A stretch of 64,000 nucleotides of DNA from JBIKWM01 sp044356305 (GTDB taxonomy: Bacteria; Bacteroidota; Bacteroidia; UBA10329), in NCBI GenBank assembly GCA_044356305.1, contig JBIKWM010000001.1, positions 248,001 through 312,000 of the forward strand, read 5' to 3'. The translations under genes and the position numbers were made by a program. Below the pieces are notes generated by a model, which was not told the origin of the DNA, searched no databases, and was given only the letters and a program-made list of their open reading frames with translations. Below are positions 25,304 through 33,567 of the stretch, in pieces (the stretch's first letter is position 1; each line of letters opens with the position of its first letter).

Positions 25304-25487
25304 AGGCCCAAAGTAAGGAACGGCAGCGATAGCGGGCGTACCGGCCTATGTCGTGCCGCGTGTTCTTATCACCGGGGTTCCTAGCGCTGTTGGAAATGGG
25401 ATGATGGCCTGCTGACAAAGGCCAGTGAGTGGCACTTCCCAGAATCTCAGAAACCCGCTCTGGCAGGGCAGTTGCGGAGGCGCGCCT
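25304..25487. other. Intergenic segment before the second minisatellite
   Basis: No protein-like frame is seen in this segment. The last 40 bases, with GGCGCGCC, resemble an eroded repeat unit. Together with the adjacent repeat array it forms a gene-free stretch of nearly 500 bp between the PPTase gene and the adenylate cyclase gene. Confidence 0.5.
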
Positions 25488-25697
25488 GACCTTCCGCATG
25501 GCGCATCTGACCTTCCGCATGGCGCATCTGACCTTCCGTGTGGCGCAACGCACCTTCCGCGTGGCGCAATATATCTTCTGCATGGCGTAAATGACCAGCG
25601 TTGTGGCGCTACTGAATCATGGTGTGGCGCATCGGATAAGCGTTGTGGCGCAACGGATGTATGATGTGGCGCAACAGATATGCCAGATGGCGTAACT
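25488..25697. repeat. 21-bp tandem repeat with core TGGCGCAAC, 10 units
   Basis: Ten consecutive 21-bp units can be aligned from 25488 to 25697. The first two are identical (GACCTTCCGCATGGCG, then CATCT), and later units keep mainly the TGGCGCAAC-like core while the rest diverges. As in the first minisatellite, the period is seven codons, leaving spurious frames open. The array sits 98 bp beyond the 3' end of the adenylate cyclase gene. Its role is unknown. Confidence 0.85.
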
Positions 25698-25795
25698 TGT
25701 CAGGGGTCGGGTGCGCAGTATCTCACGCGCCCATAGACCTGCTCACCTCCAACTGTCCATGGCCCCATGCACCGGGGACGAGGCTGCCTTGGCCC

Positions 25796-27619
25796 TCATT
25801 TCACGAAGTACATCCCCAGCTTTCCCTTGCCCTTGGCCTCTATCTCGCCCCGGTAGGTGCAGGCAAAGTGGTCCTTCACGAGTTGATAGGTCGCTTCGCT
25901 GATGTTCACCTTGCTCGGTTCGCTGCTGCTCTCCATGCGGCTGGCGGTGTTCACCGTATCGCCCCAGATGTCGTACTGGAATTTCCGTATGCCCACTATG
26001 CCCGCCACCACCGGCCCGCTGTGCAGCCCAATCCTTATCTGTAGCGATGCTGTGGCCTCATTTCCCTCGTCCCTTCTCACCATGAAATCGCGCATCTCCA
26101 AGGCGGCCCGCACCGCCCTCTGGGCATGGTCGGCACAGGGGGTGGGCAGCCCGCACGCGGCCATGTAGCTGTCTCCGATGGTCTTTATCTTCTCCAGCCC
26201 GTGCCGCTCGCAGATGCGGTCAAAGGCGCTGAAGCACTCGTTTATCTCGGCCACAAGTTCCTCAGGTCTCAGTCGTTCGCTCAGTTCTGTGAATCCCTTG
26301 AAATCGGTGAACAGAACCGTCACATCGTCAAAGCGTCTGGCAGCGGCCTTGCCGGTCTCCTTCAGTTCAGTGGCGGTCTGCTCGGGCAGGATATTGAGCA
26401 GCAGTTCCTCGCTCCGGGCCTTCTCTCGCTCGATGCGTCTGCGTTGGAACAGAAACACCCCGGCAAAAAGCAGCATCACTGCGAATCCGGCCAGCGACCC
26501 GTTGCGCACCAGCCTGTGCCTGCGCAGTTCGGCTGCGCTCAGGGCCTCCTTCTTCTCCTGTTCGGCCCGCAGTTCGGCCTCCTTCAGGGCATACTGGTCT
26601 TTGAACTTCGAGCCTAAGGCGGCTGCCTGATAATCGATCTGCAACAGGCTGTCGCGCAATGCGATGTAGAGGTCGTTCATTTCCAGGGCCTTTTGATGGT
26701 TGCCTTTTTGGCGATAGATGTGAGAGAGCAGTTCGGCAGCATCGCGCGTCTCGGGAAGGTAGTTGATCTGTCGTGCCAGCCTCAGGGCCTCCACCCCGTC
26801 CTTCTCAGCCTCGTCCGTTCGGCCCACCTTGAGTTGTGCACGGCCACGTACCGTCAGCGCAGCGGCCTGGCCCCGTGGGTCGTCCACATCGCGGAACATG
26901 AAATAGGCCTCGTTGGCGTGCATCAGAGCACTGTCGGGCAGGCCGCGTTCCATGTCCACAGAGGCCATGTACCGCAGTGCGTGGGCCATGCCGTAAGGGT
27001 CTTTTCCCTGCTGATAAAATCTGTATGCCTCGCGGTATTCGATTGCGGCACGCTTGTAATCCATCTGCTCGCGGTACACCGACCCCATATTGGAACGGGC
27101 TGTTCCCATCACCCCGAGATCTCCCTCCCCCTCGGCCAGTTTCAGCGCTCTTTCAATGTTGGCCCTGGCCTGAGGGTAGTCCTTCATCATCCGGTGCACA
27201 CCGGCCATGTTCAATAAGGTGATGGCCAACCCCTCATTGTCTTTCACCCGGGTGTATATGTCCACCGCCAGATCATAGTGCTCCACTGCCTCGGCAATGC
27301 GGCCAGAATCGAAGCTGAGCAGACCCATGTTGTTGTGCGATGTGGCCATGCCCACCGAGTCGGCCATGGCCGTGCGGATCTGCAATGCCTGCATGTGCAT
27401 GGTGAGTGCGCTGTCGAGCAGCCCAAGGTCCTTATAGATGGCAGCCAGGTTGTTCAGAATGGTGGCGGTGCCTTTGCGGTCGTTCACTGCGATGCACACG
27501 TCAAGCGCCCTGCGGTAATGGGCGGTGGCCTCAGCGCGTCCGCCACGCTCCTCGGCCAGATAGCCCAGCCAACCCTCCACCTCGCCCACATCGGCCGGGC
27601 GGCCTGTGCGAGGGGCCAA
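25796..27619 (-). CDS. TPR-containing class III adenylate/guanylate cyclase (downstream of in-frame TAG)
   Basis: This segment encodes a TPR array (about ten 40-residue helical repeats, such as ATILNNLAAIYKDLGLLDSA and MGLLSFDSGRIAEAVEHYDLA), a coiled coil, one membrane helix (SLAGFAVMLLFAGVFLF) and a C-terminal class III nucleotide cyclase. The cyclase has FTDFKGFTELSERL (metal Asp), KIKTIGDSYMAACG (substrate Lys and metal Asp) and DIWGDTVNTASRMES (transition-state Asn and Arg). The likely full-length gene begins at 27829 with a signal peptide, but a TAG at 27674-27676 splits the frame. Without read-through, translation could restart only at a TTG near 27619, losing the signal and first TPR. 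Its neighbours are three TPR phosphatases. Confidence 0.85.
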   Translation of the reverse strand: MAPRTGRPADVGEVEGWLGYLAEERGGRAEATAHYRRALDVCIAVNDRKGTATILNNLAAIYKDLGLLDSALTMHMQALQIRTAMADSVGMATSHNNMGLLSFDSGRIAEAVEHYDLAVDIYTRVKDNEGLAITLLNMAGVHRMMKDYPQARANIERALKLAEGEGDLGVMGTARSNMGSVYREQMDYKRAAIEYREAYRFYQQGKDPYGMAHALRYMASVDMERGLPDSALMHANEAYFMFRDVDDPRGQAAALTVRGRAQLKVGRTDEAEKDGVEALRLARQINYLPETRDAAELLSHIYRQKGNHQKALEMNDLYIALRDSLLQIDYQAAALGSKFKDQYALKEAELRAEQEKKEALSAAELRRHRLVRNGSLAGFAVMLLFAGVFLFQRRRIEREKARSEELLLNILPEQTATELKETGKAAARRFDDVTVLFTDFKGFTELSERLRPEELVAEINECFSAFDRICERHGLEKIKTIGDSYMAACGLPTPCADHAQRAVRAALEMRDFMVRRDEGNEATASLQIRIGLHSGPVVAGIVGIRKFQYDIWGDTVNTASRMESSSEPSKVNISEATYQLVKDHFACTYRGEIEAKGKGKLGMYFVK

Positions 27620-27673
27620 TATCCGGGCCTGTTCGCAATAGAAAGTAGCCGAATCGGCATGGCTGCCCAGGTG

Positions 27674-27829
27674 CTATGCGGCTATGCGCAACAACAGGCG
27701 GAACCTGCTGCTATCGGGCATCTCTGTGGCATTTTGCGCCCACAGACTCTTCAGGGCGTCCATGTCCTGCGTCCACCCGAGGAAGGGTAGCAGCACGCAG
27801 CAAACGAGTATGCTGGTGGTTTTGCGCAT
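27674..27829 (-). pseudogene. 5' part of the TPR adenylate cyclase gene, ending in in-frame TAG
   Basis: Fifty-one codons from ATG (27829-27827) read MRKTTSILVCCVLLPFLGWT, a clear signal peptide, then WAQNATEMPDSSRFRLLLRIAA, then TAG at 27676-27674. The same frame continues without interruption (HLGSHADSATFYCEQARILA) into the cyclase ORF. Protein-like content on both sides, with no frame change, shows that one codon, most simply Tyr or Gln, has become TAG. It is therefore a nonsense pseudogene, a sequencing error or a read-through codon. Confidence 0.75.
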
Positions 27830-28036
27830 GGTCACCGCTAAGTTGACCACAGGAAGGCCTTCATGCTTTACAGTAACTGGGAGATTTATTACAGGATATG
27901 TACGGTTGGTGGCATATCGCTTTACAGTAATGCTGCCGAGAGCTGCCCACCACCCCGGCCCCTACTTTTTACGCTCATTAACGTATTCCGCCCATCTGTA
28001 GGTAGGCAGATGTTTGACTTCCCAATTCCATCCACC

Positions 28037-29089
28037 ATGAGACTCCCTTTCCAATTCTCAATCTTAGCTCTAGTAATGGCCTTGAACGCCAGCGCACAGG
28101 ACTGTCCTCTTCAGCTCAGGGACGGTATGAAGGTCAAGCTGAAGGTGCGTAACTACACCAATGCACTGGTGTACGACCCCAAGTTCCAGAAAGAGAAGAA
28201 GGAGGAGAAGAAAGACGAATTGATCATGGCCTACAACCGGGGAATTGAGTCGGGCGAGACCAAGCCATCGGGCGTGACCGACCTGACCTACACGGCCAAG
28301 GGCGGTAAAGCCACAGACGGCAACCTGGCCTTCTCGATGACCACCACCATCAACGGCACCGAATACAGCAGCTATGTGGTATGCGATGCCGACACCATGT
28401 ACCTGATGCGCAATGTTGGCCCCATCGAGGTGCCCGATGGCAAGGGTGGCATATACGGTTATTCTATTCAGGCCGCGCAGAAACTGCCCCTGCGGCTCAA
28501 GGTGGGCGATGTGCTGCCCAGCTATTCCGACATCATGGTCATTCTGCCCACCACCATGGACATAAAAGTGAAGAAGCAGGTGTTCTCGCACAATTCCACC
28601 AGCACCACCCGCGAGTTCGGCTTTTACACCGAGACCGGCAGCGGCCAGCAGGGGTTCGGCAACTATACCAAGACCACCACCCGCGCGGTGTACAGGAGCA
28701 TAGATGTGGATGTGCGCAAGACCACCTCAGGCTCGGGCCACTGCGTCAACTACGCCTATGCTCAGGTGACGGGCGAGGAGGACCTGATGGTGAACGGACA
28801 GAAGCACCATGCATACATCATCGATTCGGAGAAATGGTTCAAGATGACCATGACCGAGGATTTCGAGTCGGCCGATGAGCGCGTGGCCCAGGAGCAGAAG
28901 GCCCAGAGCGAGAAGATAAAGGTCAAGATGGGCAAGTTCATGGTCAAGAAAGGGTTCACCAACCCGCAGGGCTACCTCGTGTCATACATCCGCGAATACT
29001 TTGTGCCCGCCCTCGGTGTGGTGAAGATGGTGGCCTACGACACATGGGGTGGCATAGCCAGCGAGACAGTGCTTGAGGGGCTGGAATAA
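28037..29089 (+). CDS. Secreted hypothetical protein (350 aa)
   Basis: This 350-residue product has a signal peptide (MRLPFQFSILALVMALNASAQ) and then a beta-rich protein without named domains. Visible segments are GMKVKLKVRNYTNALVYDP, a Lys/Glu-rich stretch, ILPTTMDIKVKK and a late GYLVSYIREYFVPALGVVKM. The pattern of alternating strands suggests a periplasmic barrel or lipid-carrier-like fold related to DUF3108-like proteins, but this is weak. The start at 28037 is preferred over the upstream ORF opening at 27863 because it precedes the signal. A TACTTTTT sequence just upstream may be its -7 box. Confidence 0.7.
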   Translation: MRLPFQFSILALVMALNASAQDCPLQLRDGMKVKLKVRNYTNALVYDPKFQKEKKEEKKDELIMAYNRGIESGETKPSGVTDLTYTAKGGKATDGNLAFSMTTTINGTEYSSYVVCDADTMYLMRNVGPIEVPDGKGGIYGYSIQAAQKLPLRLKVGDVLPSYSDIMVILPTTMDIKVKKQVFSHNSTSTTREFGFYTETGSGQQGFGNYTKTTTRAVYRSIDVDVRKTTSGSGHCVNYAYAQVTGEEDLMVNGQKHHAYIIDSEKWFKMTMTEDFESADERVAQEQKAQSEKIKVKMGKFMVKKGFTNPQGYLVSYIREYFVPALGVVKMVAYDTWGGIASETVLEGLE

Positions 29090-29185
29090 ACCGCATCCGC
29101 CTGCTGGTTGTGTCCATCAAAATGCGGCCTATACCCCTGAGTAGCAGATGACCTCCTACATTTACGAGCATCAAGCACCATCCAC

Positions 29186-31351
29186 ATGCGCCAGTTGCTC
29201 ACCTTAATTGCCCTGTGTCTTTTGCAATCGGGCCTCAGGGCCTATACCGTAACCGACTTCATCAAGGTCAATCAGATCGGCTATAGGCCCGATGATGTGA
29301 AAGTGGCCGTGATCAGCGACCCGCAGGCTGGGTTCAATGCCGCACAGGCCTTTGTGCCCGGCAATATGTACGAGCTGCGCGATGCCGCCACCGATGCGGT
29401 GGTGTACAGCGGCACCCCTACCGCCTGGAACAGCGGTGCGACACACGCTCAAAGTGGTGACCGCGCATGGTGGTTCGACTTCTCCGCCTTCAGCGCCCCG
29501 GGTAGCTATTATGTCTACGATGTGGCCAATGCCGTAGGGTCATATCCGTTCGATATCAATGACTGCGTATATGCCGATGTGCTGCGGCATGCCGTGCGCA
29601 TGTTCTACTACCAGAGCTGCGGACGGCCCAAACATGCCGCCTTCTCCGGTCCTGAATGGGCCGATGTCACATGCCACGCAGGCGACCAGCAGGACCTCGA
29701 CTGCCGGTTGTACAGCAACCCCGATTTCAGCACATCGCGCAATCTGAGCGGGGGCTGGCACGATGCGGGCGACCACAACAAGTATGTCAACTTCACCTTC
29801 GGAACCCTCATCGACCTGCTGCTGGCCTATGAAGAGAATCCTACAGTGTGGACAGACGACTATGGATTGCCGGGCAGTGGCAATGGGCGTGCAGACCTGC
29901 TGGACGAGGTGATGTACGAGCTCGATTGGATACTGAAGATGCAGAACGATGACGGTTCGGTGCTGAGCATGGTGGGCGCCCCATCCTATGGGGCCGGCAG
30001 CCCGCCCAGCGCAGACGGGCTTCAACGCAGATACGGCCCTGCCACCACCTCGGCCAGTTTCACAGCCGCTGCCGTGCTGGCCCTGGCCTCTTTGCAATAC
30101 GATGCGCCTTACTCCAACACCCTGCGCGATGCCGCCATACAGGCCTACGCATGGGCCGAGGCCAACCCCGGAGTGACCTTCTACAACAGCGGTATCATCG
30201 TCTCGGGCGAACAGGAGCCCGATGCCTATGGCACATTCTCAAGGCAGATGGCCGCGGCTGTTTTTCTCTATGCCGCCACTGGCAACACAGCATACCGCTC
30301 GTATGTCGATGCCAACCACGGCCAGGTCCACCTCATGGAATGGGGCTACGCCTATCCGTTTGAGAATGCTCAGCAGGATGCCCTGCTCTACTACGCCTCC
30401 CTGCCTGGCGCTACCCCGTCAGTGGCCGATGCCATCAGGGCTGCATTTGCCGCAAGCATGGAGAACCTCAATGCCGATAATCTGCCCAACTATCTGAACG
30501 GGACCGATGCCTACCGGGCCTATGTATCTGACCAGAACTATACTTGGAACAGCAATCAGACCAAGAGCAACCAGGGCAACATGTTCCTGGCCATGGGTGT
30601 GCATGGGCTCAACAGTGCCAATGCCGATGCGTACCAGGCCGCTGCGCATGGGTTCCTTGATTACTTCCTTGGATTGAACCCTTTGGCCAAGGTGTATCTG
30701 AGCAACCTTTCGGCTGCCGGTGCCGAGAATCCGGTCCGTTCGTTCTATCACAGTTGGTTCACAGATGGCAGCCCGTTGTGGGACGAGCTTGGGGTGTCGC
30801 AGTACGGGCCTCCACCGGGTTACATCCCCGGAGGCCCCAATCCCACCTACGCCCTCGACCCGTGTTGCCCAAGCGGCTGCGGAAGCACCGCAAACAACGC
30901 CATGTGCCAAATGCCTGTGTTGCCACCGCTGGGCCAACCCGCGCAGAAATCGTATGCCGACATCAACACTGGTTGGCCCCTCAACTCGTGGACCGTCACC
31001 GAGGCCGGCATCTACACCAATGCCGCCTTTGTGCGCATGGCAAGCAAGTTTGCGCAGACGGGGTGCCTCGTCACGGGTAATAGCGCGCCTACCGATGGCC
31101 GCATGGCACGCCTGCTCCTTTATCCTGATCCGGCCAGAGACGAAGTCACTCTTTCATTCAGTGGAATGAACGGGAACCTGCTCCAAGTAGAACTGCTCGA
31201 TATGGGCGGACGGGTGCTTCAGGCCTCGTCCTTCAGTCTGGCAGATGGGCAGAACCGCCAAACCCTGAGCCTGCATCTGGCCCCGGGCACCTATGTGGTG
31301 CGGGCCACCGGGCACAGTCAGGTGGCCGTAAGCAGGCTGGTGGTGCACTGA
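29186..31351 (+). CDS. Glycoside hydrolase family 9 protein with T9SS sorting domain
   Basis: The 721-residue secreted enzyme has a signal peptide (to about residue 19) and an N-terminal Ig-like cellulase domain (IKVNQIGYRPDDVKVAVIS). The GH9 (alpha/alpha)6 barrel follows, with the catalytic DAGD at residues 193-196 in GGWHDAGDHNKY, the NGRADLLDEVMYELDWILKMQ helix and the acid NSWTVTEAGIYTNA near the end of the barrel. A type A sorting domain begins near residue 640 (LLLYPDPARDEVTL, then LAPGTYVVRA). GH9 members mostly hydrolyse beta-1,4-glucans such as cellulose. It would act extracellularly, and there is no SusCD system nearby. A TACATTTA box is at about 29157. Confidence 0.93.
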   Translation: MRQLLTLIALCLLQSGLRAYTVTDFIKVNQIGYRPDDVKVAVISDPQAGFNAAQAFVPGNMYELRDAATDAVVYSGTPTAWNSGATHAQSGDRAWWFDFSAFSAPGSYYVYDVANAVGSYPFDINDCVYADVLRHAVRMFYYQSCGRPKHAAFSGPEWADVTCHAGDQQDLDCRLYSNPDFSTSRNLSGGWHDAGDHNKYVNFTFGTLIDLLLAYEENPTVWTDDYGLPGSGNGRADLLDEVMYELDWILKMQNDDGSVLSMVGAPSYGAGSPPSADGLQRRYGPATTSASFTAAAVLALASLQYDAPYSNTLRDAAIQAYAWAEANPGVTFYNSGIIVSGEQEPDAYGTFSRQMAAAVFLYAATGNTAYRSYVDANHGQVHLMEWGYAYPFENAQQDALLYYASLPGATPSVADAIRAAFAASMENLNADNLPNYLNGTDAYRAYVSDQNYTWNSNQTKSNQGNMFLAMGVHGLNSANADAYQAAAHGFLDYFLGLNPLAKVYLSNLSAAGAENPVRSFYHSWFTDGSPLWDELGVSQYGPPPGYIPGGPNPTYALDPCCPSGCGSTANNAMCQMPVLPPLGQPAQKSYADINTGWPLNSWTVTEAGIYTNAAFVRMASKFAQTGCLVTGNSAPTDGRMARLLLYPDPARDEVTLSFSGMNGNLLQVELLDMGGRVLQASSFSLADGQNRQTLSLHLAPGTYVVRATGHSQVAVSRLVVH

Positions 31352-31355
31352 GGCC

Positions 31356-33521
31356 TCACACCCGCACCGCCATCACGCAGATGTCATCCGTCTGGTCGTG
31401 GTCGCCTTTCCAGTTCCTGTGCTCCTTTAGCAGCATCTCGCGCTGGCGCTGTATGGGCTGCTTCGATATGGTCAGTAGCAGGTCGCGGTATCGCTTGGTC
31501 ATGAACTTCTTGTTCTCGGGGCCGCCATATTGGTCCTGATACCCATCGGAGTGGAGGTAGATGATGTCGCCCTTCTCCAGTTGAACGGTCTCTTGGCCAA
31601 ATGCCACCTCTATCTCATAGAAACCAACGGGGCGCTTGTTGGGCCTGAGCTGAATCACCTCCTCCCCCCTGATGATCCAGAGGGGATTGTTGGCCCCGCA
31701 GTAGGTCAACATCAGCGTTTCTGTGTCAAGGGCGCACAGGGCTATGTCCATGCCATCGCGCACGGTGCTCTCGTTGTGCTCAAAGGCGTCTTTCAGGTCT
31801 TTGGTAAGTTGCGTGAGCAGGTCTTTGGGTTCGATAAGGTGCAGCTCGTTCAGGGCGCGGTTCAACCCGTTCAGGCCCATCACACTCAGCATGGCGCCCG
31901 GCACCCCGTGACCCGTGCAGTCGCCCACCGCGAAGTAGCTGATGGAGCCCTGCTCCCCTCCTGGCAAGGAGGGCTTGGGGGAGGTTTTTGATTCCATCCA
32001 ATAGAAATCGCCCGACACGATGTCGCGGGGCAGGTAGAGCAGGAACGAATCGCTGAAAAAGTCCTTCACCACCTTGGGCGGGGGCAACACGGCCTCTTGC
32101 AGCTTGCGGGCGTATGCAATACTCTCCAATATCTCGGCATTGCGCCTCTCCACCTCCGTCTTCTGCTGATGTATCAGCGCGTTCTGCGCCTCCACTTCCC
32201 TGTTCTTGGCCCATATCAGGGCGTTGTCGCGTTTCTTTATGGCGTAGCTCCTGTAGCTCACACCGGCCAGCCCGAGCGTCAGCAGCACCCCCACCAACAG
32301 CGCGTTGCGCTGCTGGCTCCTCTGCTTCAGCTGCTCGGCCGCTATCGCATCCTTTTTCTCCTGTTCCACCTTGTTCAGGGCCTCTTGCCGCTCAAATTCA
32401 TACTTGGTCTGCTGCTTTATCAGTCCGCGCTGATTCTCGGTGCTCATCAGGCTGTCGCGCATCTCAATGTGCAGCTTGTAGGTCTCCAGCGCCTGCTTGT
32501 ATCTGCCCATGGCCTCGTAGGTCAGGAATAGGTCGTAGCTGATGTTCTTCAGCCTGTTCACCGACCCCGCGTCCTTTACCAGTTCCAGCGCCCGCTCGCC
32601 CAGTTCCAGCGCCTTGGGCAGGTTCCCCTTCATGCGGTATATCACCCCCATGCTGCTCAGGGTCTGGCCCAGCCCCTTCTTGCTGCCCACGCCCTCATAC
32701 AGCGGCACCGCCTGTTCCATGTAGCGCATGGCCCCGTCCAGGTCGCCCTTGTCCTGCAGCACCAGCCCGATGTTCGATAGCGACCCGGCCATGCCGTGGC
32801 GGTCGTCCACCTCGGTCTGCATCGCCAGCGACTTCTCGTACGTGTGTATCGCCCCGTCCAGGTCGTTCCAGTTGTGCAGTATGTTGCCTATGTTCATGTA
32901 CGTTATCCCCAACCTGAACTTGTCATCGGTCTTCTCCAATATCCGCAGCGCCTTGTTGTAGCTGTCATAGGCGGCCGAGTCGTCCTTTTGGGTCAGGTGC
33001 ATGTTGCCTATGTTCACAAACCCCGATGCCACCCCTATCAGGTTGCCCGCCTTTTCGCATATCTCCATGCTGCGGGTCATAAAGTCAATGGCCTTGGTGT
33101 GGTCGCCCTGCGTCTGGTATATGTTGCCTATCGATGTCAGCGAGGCCGATATGTCATCGCTGTTGCCCAGCTTCTCGCGTATTGCCAGTCCCGCCTCGTG
33201 CGCCTTCAGGGCCTCGGCCGTGCGGTTCAGCTTGCTCAGGGCCTCGCCCTTGCCATACAGCAATATGCCCCGCCTGCGTTCCATGTCCTGCTTGCCCATC
33301 ATCTCCAGGCCCAGCTGCGCATAGTGCAGCGCACTGTCGGGCCGGTTCCTCAGGTGCACATACAGGCACAGGTGACTGGCCGCCCGTATCCGCGTGGAGT
33401 CTGGCAATCTGCTGTCCTTAAGTACCGCCAGCAGCGAGTCCCCGTTCATCTGCTGGCCTACGGCCCCGCCCACAGGCATCAGGAGCGTCAGCGTGAGCAA
33501 AAGGCGGGCAGGGAGTCGCAT
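31356..33521 (-). CDS. TPR sensor protein with C-terminal SpoIIE/PP2C phosphatase (paralog 1)
   Basis: The 721-residue membrane protein has a signal or anchor, about nine 40-residue TPRs whose DNA shows a 120-bp period (the string TATGTTGCCTAT recurs near 32880, 33000 and 33120), a coiled coil and a membrane helix (LLVGVLLTLGLAGVSY). The cytoplasmic SpoIIE domain has FYWMESK, FAVGDCTGHGVPGAML, DGMDIALC and IYLHSDGYQDQYGG, which hold the metal-binding Asp and Gly. It resembles RsbU-type phosphatases controlling anti-anti-sigma factors, but no such partner is near. The PP2C core contains a roughly 12-residue insertion (31941-31985) absent from its two neighbours. Confidence 0.88.
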   Translation of the reverse strand: MRLPARLLLTLTLLMPVGGAVGQQMNGDSLLAVLKDSRLPDSTRIRAASHLCLYVHLRNRPDSALHYAQLGLEMMGKQDMERRRGILLYGKGEALSKLNRTAEALKAHEAGLAIREKLGNSDDISASLTSIGNIYQTQGDHTKAIDFMTRSMEICEKAGNLIGVASGFVNIGNMHLTQKDDSAAYDSYNKALRILEKTDDKFRLGITYMNIGNILHNWNDLDGAIHTYEKSLAMQTEVDDRHGMAGSLSNIGLVLQDKGDLDGAMRYMEQAVPLYEGVGSKKGLGQTLSSMGVIYRMKGNLPKALELGERALELVKDAGSVNRLKNISYDLFLTYEAMGRYKQALETYKLHIEMRDSLMSTENQRGLIKQQTKYEFERQEALNKVEQEKKDAIAAEQLKQRSQQRNALLVGVLLTLGLAGVSYRSYAIKKRDNALIWAKNREVEAQNALIHQQKTEVERRNAEILESIAYARKLQEAVLPPPKVVKDFFSDSFLLYLPRDIVSGDFYWMESKTSPKPSLPGGEQGSISYFAVGDCTGHGVPGAMLSVMGLNGLNRALNELHLIEPKDLLTQLTKDLKDAFEHNESTVRDGMDIALCALDTETLMLTYCGANNPLWIIRGEEVIQLRPNKRPVGFYEIEVAFGQETVQLEKGDIIYLHSDGYQDQYGGPENKKFMTKRYRDLLLTISKQPIQRQREMLLKEHRNWKGDHDQTDDICVMAVRV
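31941..31985. repeat. Palindromic repeat inserted in frame in the PP2C domain
   Basis: This segment encodes TSPKPSLPGGEQGSI, absent from the two tandem paralogs, which have only about three residues here (NGK in the second). It contains a perfect 7-bp inverted repeat CCCTCCT/AGGAGGG with a 4-nt loop at 31956-31973. Such SPxPSL.GGEQG-like coding is typical of dispersed GC-rich palindromes in Bacteroidetes. It keeps the frame open and lies between two conserved motifs, probably as a surface loop. Confidence 0.65.
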
Positions 33522-33567
33522 GCGGATCAGTATCTGGTTGCAATTAACGGAAAAAGACGGCACGTCA

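Noticed and set aside
27863..27931. 12-bp direct repeat GCTTTACAGTAA, two copies about 56 bp apart upstream of the secreted protein gene
   Set aside because: It could be an operator, but two short copies with no known binding consensus do not support a site.
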